A stretch of 64,000 nucleotides of DNA from Oscillospiraceae bacterium (GTDB taxonomy: Bacteria; Bacillota; Clostridia; Christensenellales; QALW01), in contig CP091722.1 of assembly GCA_022009755.1 (NCBI GenBank), positions 194,001 to 258,000 of the forward strand. Direction: 5' to 3'. Below the pieces are notes generated by a model that was given only the letters and a program-made list of their open reading frames with translations, was not told the DNA's origin and did no database searches. The translations under genes were made by a program, and so were the position numbers. Below are positions 23,471 through 32,198 of this stretch, piece after piece. Position 1 is the stretch's first letter. Each line of letters begins with the position of its first letter.

Positions 23471-23508
23471 AACCGGCAGGTATAGAAGGTACCCGCCGGT
23501 TTTGCTTT
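23471..23508 (+). terminator. Terminator of the tRNA cluster
   Basis: AACCGGC (23471-23477) pairs with GCCGGTT (23495-23501), with an inner GGTA/TACC extension, followed by TTTGCTTT directly after tRNA-Lys. Confidence 0.75.
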
Positions 23509-23818
23509 ATACTCCGGCACGCAAAGGCGTGCCTTTTGTTTTTTGAAAACGGCTTTTTGCGGCGAGAAAAAGCACGGGGACGGGCGGGGAAGAGGGAGAG
23601 AATAAAGCGGGAGAGACGGGCAGAGGCGGTGAGAAGAGCGAAAAACGGGAAAATGCAATTTGAACGGGGATTTCCTGCAAATAGTATGAAAACGGCGGGA
23701 AGACGGTTTCGATAAAAAGCGCGGGATAGCGGGAAACGGGGCAAAATACCGTGAAGGAAGGCAAAGCAAAAAAATTCAAAATATGAGTTTCAAATGCGTA
23801 TAAAATGCAAAAAAATTA
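23509..23818 (+). other. Gene-free spacer between tRNAs and the peptide transporter
   Basis: About 310 bp, purine-rich on the + strand (repeated GGGA, AGAG and GAAAAACGG stretches from 23570 to 23760). Reading frames here have no ribosome site and no protein resemblance; they arise from the base asymmetry. I see no RNA gene or repeat. Confidence 0.6.
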
Positions 23819-23850
23819 TTGACAAATCAGAGAGGTGCGAGTATTATAAT
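23819..23850 (+). promoter_or_regulatory. Promoter of the peptide transporter operon
   Basis: Perfect TTGACA at 23819-23824. TATTAT at 23842-23847 gives 17-bp spacing; an overlapping TATAAT at 23845-23850 gives 20. It lies ~140 bp upstream of the binding-protein gene, leaving a 5' leader with a small AGGAAA/TTTCCT hairpin at ~23882-23898. Confidence 0.7.
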
Positions 23851-23988
23851 TACAATCATATTAGTTTACGTTCGTGATCCGAAGGAAACGGTTTTCCTGC
23901 CTGTTTTGCATAAGGACGACAGCGAAATTTCATTTCACGGGAGAATCGGGCGGGGGTAATATGGAAAATTCATTAAGGAGTGATTAAG

Positions 23989-26187
23989 ATGAAGACGAAG
24001 AAGATTCTTGTTTCGCTGCTTGCTCTGTGCATGGCAGTGGTTCTTCTGGCATCCTGCAATCCGTCCGCGACTACTCAGCCGTCGGCCGGCCCCAGCGGAT
24101 CCACCGGAGAGCTTAAGGATCTGACAGACGGCCTTGAAGCGCTGGATGCGTCAAAGAAGATTTATGACGCAAACTTCGGCGAGTTCTTGGCCCTGTATAA
24201 TGACGCAAAGGATAACTCAAAGAGCGTTTCCGAGCGTTATGCGAAGATGGCTATTGCCGAGGCTAAGCTGCTTCAGCTGGCTACCTTCCTGCCCATGACG
24301 GCTAAGGGCGGCAACTATGCTATAAGCAGAGTGGCTCCCTACACCATTGACTATGCCAACTGGGGCGCTGATATGAACAGATTCCATCAGGCTCTTGTTA
24401 TCGACGGAGCTCCGCTGCTTGCTGAGCACCGCAACGAGATGAAGGCTAAGTGGGGCGAGCTGAAGGGCACCGGCACCTATGAGGCGTGGGCTAAGGAGTA
24501 CCTTGCAAGCAAGGGCTACAAGCTCAAGGACAGCTACACCCTGGCTTTCACCTCCAACGTGGAGATCTGGGACGCACTGGCTACCTCTTATGCTTCCGAT
24601 ACCGAGGCTCTGGTAAACACCATTGACGGCCTGTATGAGTATGATGTTGAGGGCGTTCAGAAGCCCGCTCTGGCTGAGAGCTACACCATCTCCGAGGACG
24701 GCAAGACCTACACCATCAAGCTTCGCGAGGGTGTTCACTGGGTGGACAGCGAGAAGCGCGACCTGGGCGAGCTGACCGCTGAGGACTTTGTGGCGGGCTT
24801 CCAGCACATGCTGGATGCTGCGGGCGGCAACGAGTACCTGGTTCAGGGCGTTATCAAAGGCGTCAACGAGTACCTTGCCAAGACCAACACCGACTTCAGC
24901 GCTGTGGGCGTTAAGGCTACCGACAAGTACACTCTGGTTTATGAGCTGGAGAATGCTACCTCTTACTTCCCGACCATGTGGGCTTACAACATCTTTGAGC
25001 CTATGTGCAAGAGCTACTATGAGCAGCTGGGCGGCAAGTTCGGCACCGAGTTCGATGCCACCGCCGAGAGCTACAAGTACGGCAAGGGCCCGGACAGCAT
25101 TGCTTACTGCGGCCCGTATGTAATCAGCGGATATGTAAAGGACAGCTCTGTTACCTTTACCGCTAACCCCTCTTACTGGAACAAGGACAACATCAATGTA
25201 AAGACCATCAACTGGAAGTACTATGACGGCAAGGATCCGCTTGCTACCTTCAACGACATGATGGCAGGCACTCTGGACGGCGCAGGCCTGAACTCCTCTG
25301 CTCTGGTTTCCGCTAAGGAGACCAAGGTTGACGGAACCGACAAGAGTTGGTACGATGTGTACGGATACATTTCCGCTCCTGACACCACTGCGTATGTTGC
25401 ATTCTACAACCTGAACAGAACTGCGTTTGCAAACTATGACAATGCCGACGCAATGAAGTCCACTCTGAGCGCTATGGATCAGATCAGAGCTAAGTATGCT
25501 CTTAACAATGTGCACTTCCGCAGAGCTCTGTCCTTCTCCATCAACCGTGTTGCTTACAATGCAGCTGGCGTTGGCGAGGATCTGGCTCCTATCTGCCTGA
25601 TCAACAGCTTCACCCCCGGCGACTATGTGTCCATGGAGGAAGAGGTTACCGTTAAGATTAACGGCAAAGACATGACCTATCCGGCAGGTACTTTCTACGG
25701 AAAGATCATGCAGGATCAGATCGATGCCGACGGAACCCACCTGAAGGTTTGGGATCCCACCGCTGAAGGCGGCGCAGGCTCCAGCAAGGGCTTTGACGGC
25801 TGGTACAATGTTGAGGCTGCCGTTGAAGAGCTGAACAAGGCTATCGACGAGCTGAAGGCCCAGGGCGTTGAGGTTTCCGCCGAGAAGCCGATCATTCTTG
25901 ACTACCCCGTATATGCGCAGGGCCCGGTGTATGTAAACCGTGCCAATGCCGTTAAGAAGTCTGTTGAGGATGCGCTGGGCGGAAAGATCAAGATCATGCT
26001 GGTTAACTCCGCTACTCAGCAGGAGTATCTGGCTGCAACCTACCGCTTCACCAGCGGCGAGGGCGCTAACTATCACATCAATACAAACAGCGGTTGGAGA
26101 CCTGACTACGGCGATCCTTCTACCTATCTTGATACTCTTCTCCCGGAAGGCGCCGGATACATGACGAAGTCTTTCGGTCTGTATTAA
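23989..26187 (+). CDS. Family-5 peptide-type solute-binding lipoprotein, apparently circularly permuted
   Basis: Extracytoplasmic binding lipoprotein of 732 residues for the transporter encoded downstream. The signal peptide ends in lipobox LLASC (Cys ~22). Residues ~45-125, with FLALYNDAK, SERYAKMAIAEAKLL and FLPMTAKGGNYAISRVAPYT, match the segment that normally ends family-5 binding proteins. The normal N-terminal part (LYEYD, KPALAESYTISEDGKTYTI, LTAEDFVAGFQHML) follows. The protein stops right after PDYGDPSTYLDTLLPEG, where the family tail would usually begin, and no frame downstream encodes that tail. ATG 23989 is chosen because AAGGAG (23975-23980) is 8 nt upstream. Codon use is strongly biased (CTG, GCT, ACC, AAG), suggesting very high expression. 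Confidence 0.85.
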   Translation: MKTKKILVSLLALCMAVVLLASCNPSATTQPSAGPSGSTGELKDLTDGLEALDASKKIYDANFGEFLALYNDAKDNSKSVSERYAKMAIAEAKLLQLATFLPMTAKGGNYAISRVAPYTIDYANWGADMNRFHQALVIDGAPLLAEHRNEMKAKWGELKGTGTYEAWAKEYLASKGYKLKDSYTLAFTSNVEIWDALATSYASDTEALVNTIDGLYEYDVEGVQKPALAESYTISEDGKTYTIKLREGVHWVDSEKRDLGELTAEDFVAGFQHMLDAAGGNEYLVQGVIKGVNEYLAKTNTDFSAVGVKATDKYTLVYELENATSYFPTMWAYNIFEPMCKSYYEQLGGKFGTEFDATAESYKYGKGPDSIAYCGPYVISGYVKDSSVTFTANPSYWNKDNINVKTINWKYYDGKDPLATFNDMMAGTLDGAGLNSSALVSAKETKVDGTDKSWYDVYGYISAPDTTAYVAFYNLNRTAFANYDNADAMKSTLSAMDQIRAKYALNNVHFRRALSFSINRVAYNAAGVGEDLAPICLINSFTPGDYVSMEEEVTVKINGKDMTYPAGTFYGKIMQDQIDADGTHLKVWDPTAEGGAGSSKGFDGWYNVEAAVEELNKAIDELKAQGVEVSAEKPIILDYPVYAQGPVYVNRANAVKKSVEDALGGKIKIMLVNSATQQEYLAATYRFTSGEGANYHINTNSGWRPDYGDPSTYLDTLLPEGAGYMTKSFGLY

Positions 26188-26232
26188 TTGATGAAGGGTA
26201 CAACCGTATCATCAAATAAAGAAGTAAGGCGA

Positions 26233-26270
26233 GAGAGGCGGGGCTGGTTTAGTTTCGCCTCTCCCTTCTT
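26233..26270 (+). terminator. Hairpin terminator between binding protein and permease genes
   Basis: GAGAGGCG (26233-26240) pairs with CGCCTCTC (26256-26263), followed by a pyrimidine-rich CCTTCTT. It probably lets the binding protein be made in excess over the membrane parts, with read-through to oppB. Confidence 0.7.
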
Positions 26271-26317
26271 AATTTATTGCATATCGGACACAAAAAATGA
26301 AGTAGTGGTACGAAAAA

Positions 26318-27892
26318 ATGAGTAAGTATTTGATTAAGCGCCTTTTATTGGGGCTCCTATCCGTTCTGGCGATCGTCGTTATCGTTATGATTTTGATATA
26401 TACCTGCATGAGCCGTGAAATGGTGTTTGCAGGCGATCCGAACTACAGCCACAAGGTGAGCAACGAGAGGATCGCTTACGAATACACAAAATGGAAGGAA
26501 TACGGCTATGTTGACTATATTACATATGCCGATTACCTGTTAGAGCTTCAGAAAAACGGAGAAATTGACGAAGAAACCCGCGTTAAGGCGGTTGCATTCG
26601 GCATTAAGCCGGATAGAGATTCCGAAATTGTTTCGGAATATGTTAAAAAATTTACCGAATATTATGAGTCTAAAGGTTATACGGTGCAGCGCGTGGATGC
26701 AAAGATGCAGACCTCCACAAAGCCGGTGCTTGGCGGAAAGCAGCTGCTTTTTGCATACCGTGATATACCGATAACCACAAGGCTTTGGAAATATCTTACG
26801 GGACTTGTTTCGGTGGACAACATTCACTATGCTTCCGGCGATGTAGGGGAGCGCGGGCTGACCTTCACACTGCACGACCCTGTTTACGGCGGAGAAAAGT
26901 TCTCCCCCGCGATTATCGGAAACGGCACAAAGCACAAGTATCTGCTGTATTTGACGATAAGTTCCCGTTTATACATCAGAACCTTATTACAATAAATCTT
27001 GCAACCAGCTATAACATCAACCCCGGCGAAGATGTGTTTGACACAATGACAAAAACGCAGGGCAACAAGGTGCTTTCCATGGTGACCTATCCTACCGGCT
27101 TCCAGGAGGAAACGGCGGGCGATCTGCATTCGGCTACTTATGTAGAGGGCTCACTGACTGCCTCCAAGCTTAATCAGGAAAGATTCCTGGACGATTATAC
27201 CAACCTTGCAAAGAACCTCAGCGGCAAATCCAAAATGTTCTATTCCTTTGTGATTGGTATTATTGCAGTGGCACTTGCGTACCTGCTGGGAATTCCGCTG
27301 GGCATACTGATGGCGCGCCGCAAGGACAAAATTGCGGACAAGCTGGGCACCATATATATTGTGTTTATAATGGCGGTGCCGTCCCTTGCGTATATATTCA
27401 TGTTCAAGGCCATAGGTGCGAAGGCGGGGCTTGAAATATGTCCGTTTCAGCACTGATACATTCAGCCCGCTTTACTATATTCTGCCTATCGTATCCCTCG
27501 CGCTGCCGTCGGTTGCAAACCTGATGAAATGGATACGGCGCTATATGATAGACCAGCAGAATTCCGATTATGTTAAGTTTGCGCGTTCGGGCGGTCTTTC
27601 GGAAAAGGAGATATTCTCCAAGCATATTCTTAAAAATGCGATAATTCCGATAGTACACGGAATACCGGCAAGCGTGCTGGGCGCCCTTACAGGTGCGATT
27701 ATTACAGAGCGCGTTTACTATGTTCCCGGTGTAGGTAATGTGCTGACAGAGGCGATATCGCGCTATGACAACTCGGTAATCGTGGGCATTACGCTGTTCT
27801 ATTCGGTGCTGAGCGTGCTGTCGCTGATTCTGGGCGATATACTTATGGCAATGGTTGACCCGAGAATTTCCTTCTCGGAGAAGGCGAGGTGA
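26318..27892 (+). CDS. OppB/DppB-type permease with large extracytoplasmic insertion (two frame breaks)
   Basis: About 524 residues against ~310 for a normal OppB. TM1 is at residues 9-31. An insertion of roughly 250 mostly polar residues (~32-290) precedes the permease core, whose TMs start at MFYSFVIGIIAVALAYLLGIP. The EAA-type cytoplasmic loop is FARSGGLSEKEIFSKHILKNA. Frames change at 26950-26952 (one T missing in TTT, restoring LLYFDDKFPFIHQN) and at ~27432-27436 (one base extra or two missing, near GLxKYVRFSTDTFSPLYYILP). Its stop overlaps the oppC GTG start. Opp-like substrates are inferred from family only. Confidence 0.87.
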
Positions 27893-28884
27893 GCATAGTG
27901 GAGCAGAAAATAAATCTTGAGGAGCTTGGAATGACGGAGGAAGAGCTGTTTTCCCCGGTGGACAACAGTGCGTTGGACGCCGAAAAAATAACCGCTCCGC
28001 GGTATTCCTACTGGCACTCCGTGTTCAGGGTATTCTTCCGCAAAAAGATAAACATTATCATTCTTGCGCTGCTTGCCATAATAATAATGTTTGCTTATAT
28101 CTATCCGGCAATAATCCATTATGACCCGGAGATAGACCCGTACATTCATGTTTTAGAGCCTTCCAATTTCCATTTGACGCCAACTGAGGCGATGAACCGC
28201 TTCGGTTCCTCGCTCAAGTGGGTGCTGGGCAGCGGTGCTTCCGGCGAATCCACCTTTGATGCTGTGTGGTACGGTGCGGGAATATCGATATCCCTTGCAT
28301 TCGTGTGCGCCCTTATCAACATGACAATGGGTGTTGTAATAGGTGCAATATGGGGCTTTTCAAAGAAATTCGATATGATAATGAACCCGATATACAATAT
28401 TGTAGGCAATGTGCCGTACATTTTGCTGATATCGGTGTTCATAATGATAATGTCGGCCAGCTTCTGGACGATGGTATTTGCCCTTACAATAACGGGCTGG
28501 ATGAGCATAGCCTATTTCATACGAACGCAGGTTATAATCATAAGAGATCGTGAATACAACCTTGCTTCAAGGTGTTTGGGAACTTCCACTATGAAGATAG
28601 CGATGCGCAACATACTGCCGTTTATGACCTCAATTATAGTGACTCTTATTGCAACGGAGATTCCTTCCTATATATCCTATGAGGTGTTCCTTTCCTTTAT
28701 AGGTATGGGTCTTAAGGATATGTCGCTGGGTAAGCTGATTGAGATGTCCAACAGCTCGATGCTTACGCCGGGCTGGGAGCTGGAGTTCTGGAGCCCTGTA
28801 ATTATTGCCTCCATCATAACGGTTGTGCTGTATGTGGTGGGTCAGAACCTGGGTGACGCTTCCGATCCCAGAACGCATATGTAA
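27889..28884 (+). CDS. OppC/DppC-type permease
   Basis: 331 residues with an N-terminal cytoplasmic extension, TM1 near residue 55-75 (INIIILALLAIIIMFAYIY), a periplasm-side loop and five later TMs. The EAA loop is NLASRCLGTSTMKIAMRNILPFM, and the end LGDASDPRTHM is typical of the OppC family. Start is GTG 27889, overlapping the oppB stop (GTGA) with GGAGAAGG upstream, so translation is coupled. Partner of OppB in the membrane channel. Confidence 0.92.
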   Translation: MSIVEQKINLEELGMTEEELFSPVDNSALDAEKITAPRYSYWHSVFRVFFRKKINIIILALLAIIIMFAYIYPAIIHYDPEIDPYIHVLEPSNFHLTPTEAMNRFGSSLKWVLGSGASGESTFDAVWYGAGISISLAFVCALINMTMGVVIGAIWGFSKKFDMIMNPIYNIVGNVPYILLISVFIMIMSASFWTMVFALTITGWMSIAYFIRTQVIIIRDREYNLASRCLGTSTMKIAMRNILPFMTSIIVTLIATEIPSYISYEVFLSFIGMGLKDMSLGKLIEMSNSSMLTPGWELEFWSPVIIASIITVVLYVVGQNLGDASDPRTHM

Positions 28885-28895
28885 GGAGGCGCGCA

Positions 28896-30655
28896 ATGGA
28901 AAACAACAATGCAAATGAAAAAAAGGTGCTGCTCTCGGTTCAGGATCTGTTTGTAAAATTCCGGGTGCGCGGCAGGATACTTACCGCCATACGCGGAATA
29001 TCCCTTGATATTTACGAAAATGAGTCCATTGCCATAGTGGGGGAGTCGGGTTCCGGCAAATCGGTATTTACAAAGACCTTTGCGGGAATGCTGGACGACA
29101 ACGGCTTTATCGACAACGGAAATATAATTTTCAACGATGAAGAGCTGGCGGACACCTACGTGCCCAAGGGACGCACGGAACGCTCGATAGTGGGGCATGC
29201 ATACAGGAAGCTGAACAGATTTTCCTCGCTGGAATTCGGCGCGGACACCTATAAGGAGATTCTGGAGCTTAAGCATGACAAAAAGATACGCATGTCCTTA
29301 AGCGATGAGGATGAGCAGGCATACAAGGAAAAGATCAATGCAGCTTTGTTCCGCAGAACCGAAGCGTATAACCGCAAGCAGACCTATGCTTCCTCGGAAA
29401 AGGATAAAATAAAAGCGGCGAACGAAGAAATCGATGCGGAGAATGCCAGAATAAATGCTTTGGGCAAGGAAATGAAGCAGGCCATTAAGGAGCATAAGGC
29501 CGCGCTTAAGAAGGATGCTGCATATCAGGCGGAATATGCCGAAAAAATGCTGAAGCTCAAGGCGCAATATGTAAAAGAAACGGAGCAGGAGCCGGATGCG
29601 CAGACAATGGAGCGCAACATGGTGCTTGCAAAGGAGATTTATCTTTCGATAGGGCGTTACGGCGCATATAAGCGCATGCAGCTGATACGCGGCCTGCTCA
29701 AGGCGCTGGGTCAGGCAATGCGCATGGGAGTTGACCTTAACGACGAGCAGCAGCGCAATGCGGTGTTTGACACCGTTGCCTTCCGCGTTAAATATCTTGA
29801 CGAGAATGAAAGCAGCTGCACGGCACCTGCGTGCTGAACCTTGCAAAAATTAAGTACGGCGGGGACTGGGGACAGATTCGCGGCAAGCGGATTGCAACCG
29901 TGTTCCAGGATCCAATGACCTCGCTGAACCCGATAATAACCATAGGCAAGCAGATTACTTCGATTATTATCAAGCATCAGCATTGCTCTGAGGTAGAAGC
30001 GCGCGAAAGAGCAATGATACTTATGAAAAAGGTCGGAATACCGAATGCGGAAAAGCGTTTTGACGACTATCCCTTCCAGTACTCCGGCGGTATGCGCCAG
30101 AGAATAGTTATTGCAATTGCGCTTTCCTGCCAGCCCAAGATTCTTATATGTGATGAGCCTACAACCGCACTGGATGTTACGATTCAGGCGCAGATACTTA
30201 AGCTTATAAAGGATCTGCAGAAGGAATTCGGGTATACCATTGTGTTTATTACGCACGACCTTGGCGTGGTGGCAAATATTGCGGACCGCGTAGCCGTGCT
30301 GTATGCAGGGCAGATAGTGGAGCTGGGTAAGGTGGAAGAGGTGTTCTACGACCCGCGCCACCCGTATACCTGGGCACTGCTTTCCTCGCTGCCGCAGCTT
30401 GCGCAGCGCAATACAAAGCTGTATTCCATTACCGGCACGCCTCCGTCTTTGTATAATACGATAGTGGGAGATCCGTTTGCGCCGCGCAACCCGTACTGCC
30501 TTAAGATCGACACGGTAAAGGAACCGCCGATGTTTAAGGTGACGGATACGCACTATGCAAAGACCTGGCTGCTTGATCCAAGAGCGCCGAAGGTGGAAAA
30601 ACCGGAGATTATTACGGACATTCACGAACGGCTGATGAAAGCCTTCAATATTTGA
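28896..30655 (+). CDS. OppD-type ABC ATPase with ~220-residue charged insertion (frame break at ~29816)
   Basis: ATPase subunit of the transporter, 586 residues instead of ~330. Walker A is GESGSGKS (~residue 48-55). Between it and the Q-loop ([10 protein letters not shown], ~336) lies a ~220-residue insertion (~88-308) rich in Lys, Glu and Ala, predicted coiled coil ([20 protein letters not shown]). Signature is [16 protein letters not shown], Walker [14 protein letters not shown]-loop FITHDL, and the family C-terminal region ends NPYC...EPPMF (oligopeptide ATPase tail). The frame break at 29816 is repaired by one C in the GCTG, giving [23 protein letters not shown] (28883-28889). Confidence 0.9.
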
Positions 30656-30671
30656 TAAGGAGGGGATATCG

Positions 30672-32024
30672 GTGTCTGAGATGAAAAATGATGCCGCAGT
30701 TAAGGCGGTAAAGAAAAGCGGACGCGGCGCTTCACGGCTGCCGGAGCATGGCCCGGTGGATGCAAACGGCAGAGAAATACTGCTGTCGCTGAAGAATGTT
30801 GATATCACCTTCGGTAAGGGTGAGAAGGCGGTAAGAGCGGTTAAGAATGCGACATTCGACATTTACCGCGGAGAAACATTTTCCCTTGTGGGTGAGTCCG
30901 GTTCGGGAAAAACAACTATCGGACGGGCAGTTATAAGGGTAAACCCGTGTGCTGCCGGCGAAATCGATTATAAAGGCGTAAGAATATCCGGAAAGCTGCC
31001 AAGGGCACTGGACCGTGAAGTGATTCGAAACATCCAGATGGTGTTTCAGGATCCGGCGGCATCGCTTAATGAGCGCGCGACCGTTGATTATATAATTTCC
31101 GAGGGCCTGTATAATTTTCATCTGTTCAAGGATGAGGAGGAAAGAGTGCACAAGGTGGAGGAGATCATAAATGATGTTGGTCTGCTTCCGGAGCATCTGA
31201 CAAGATACCCGCACGAGTTCTCGGGCGGTCAGCGTCAGAGAATAGGTCTTGCGCGTGCAATGGTAATGCAGCCGGAGCTGGTGGTGGCGGATGAGCCCAT
31301 AAGCGCGCTGGATGTTTCCATTCGTGCGCAGGTGCTTAACCTGATGAAAAAATTCCAGCAGGAGCGCGGCACGACATATCTGTTTATTGCACACGACCTT
31401 TCCATAGTACGGTTTATTTCCGACCGTATCGGCGTTATATACAAGGGTGATATAGTTGAGATAGCGGAGGCTGATGAGCTGTTCAACTATCCGCTGCACC
31501 CGTATACACGCTCACTGCTTTCGGCAATTCCGATTCCGGATCCGAAGCTGGAGAAGCACAAGGAGCTGTTTACTTATGATCCGTCGGTGCACGATTACAG
31601 CACGGAAAAGCCTGTGCTTACCGATATAGGGCATAACCATTTCGTATTCGGCAGCAGCAGCGAGATTGAGGCATACAAGGCTCAGCGTGAAGGGGAGCCG
31701 CTAAAATCCATAAAGATTCTTACTCCCGAACAGGAGCTGGCAAATGCTGCCGCCGAAGAAAAGGGAGAAAAAGCCGAGGAAAAGGAAATGCTGGAGGCAG
31801 AGCAGTATGTGCTGGATGCCCCGGTTCACGATACCGGCAACAAGTGGTACAGCGTCGGTTCATTCTTCCTTCCGATATTCGGTTTGATAGGATGGCTGCT
31901 GTTCAAGCACTTTAAGTATTACAGAAATTACAAGGCCTGCAAAAAGGGTACGCTGTGGGGGCTTGGAATTCTGGGAGGCATAATAGTGCTGTATCTGCTG
32001 CTTTTGCTTACATCTCTATTGTAA
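30672..32024 (+). CDS. OppF-type ABC ATPase with C-terminal membrane helices
   Basis: 450 residues. Walker [10 protein letters not shown] (~74), Q-loop [21 protein letters not shown], signature [15 protein letters not shown] (~182), Walker [14 protein letters not shown]-loop IAHDLS, then the Opp-type tail. Beyond residue ~330 a Glu/Lys/Ala-rich linker leads to two hydrophobic segments ([14 protein letters not shown], ~397-412, and [19 protein letters not shown] at the C terminus). Such helices are not part of normal OppF. Start is GTG 30672 after AAGGAGGGG (30658-30666). Terminator directly downstream closes the operon. Confidence 0.9.
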   Translation: MSEMKNDAAVKAVKKSGRGASRLPEHGPVDANGREILLSLKNVDITFGKGEKAVRAVKNATFDIYRGETFSLVGESGSGKTTIGRAVIRVNPCAAGEIDYKGVRISGKLPRALDREVIRNIQMVFQDPAASLNERATVDYIISEGLYNFHLFKDEEERVHKVEEIINDVGLLPEHLTRYPHEFSGGQRQRIGLARAMVMQPELVVADEPISALDVSIRAQVLNLMKKFQQERGTTYLFIAHDLSIVRFISDRIGVIYKGDIVEIAEADELFNYPLHPYTRSLLSAIPIPDPKLEKHKELFTYDPSVHDYSTEKPVLTDIGHNHFVFGSSSEIEAYKAQREGEPLKSIKILTPEQELANAAAEEKGEKAEEKEMLEAEQYVLDAPVHDTGNKWYSVGSFFLPIFGLIGWLLFKHFKYYRNYKACKKGTLWGLGILGGIIVLYLLLLLTSLL

Positions 32025-32031
32025 TTTATTC

Positions 32032-32060
32032 GGGCGTCCCGGAGGGGACGCCCTGTTTTT
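32032..32060 (+). terminator. Operon terminator
   Basis: Perfect 9-bp stem (32032-32040 with 32045-32053), GGAG loop, then TGTTTTT; 8 bp after the last operon gene. Confidence 0.85.
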
Positions 32061-32198
32061 ACCGGGGTTCCGATTCGCATTTTTATGCAATCAGGGTTTT
32101 GAGTGCACGGCTTTTTTCATACAGCGGTGTAACGGACTGCGGATATAAAGCACGAAACGGACGGGAACACCGGCAAAAAAACATATCGGAGGTTTTTG

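Noticed and set aside
23458..23779. Overlapping open frames after the tRNA cluster on both strands
   Set aside because: They arise from a purine-rich spacer, overlap tRNA-Lys and its terminator, and resemble no protein.
23869..23985. A riboswitch in the leader of the binding-protein gene
   Set aside because: Only one small AGGAAA/TTTCCT hairpin is visible and no consensus of a known class; too little support.
24217..26076. A 619-codon open frame antisense to the binding-protein gene
   Set aside because: It is a shadow of strong RNY-type codon bias in the real gene; it has no ribosome site and its protein is an implausible run of Val, Leu, Ser and Gln.
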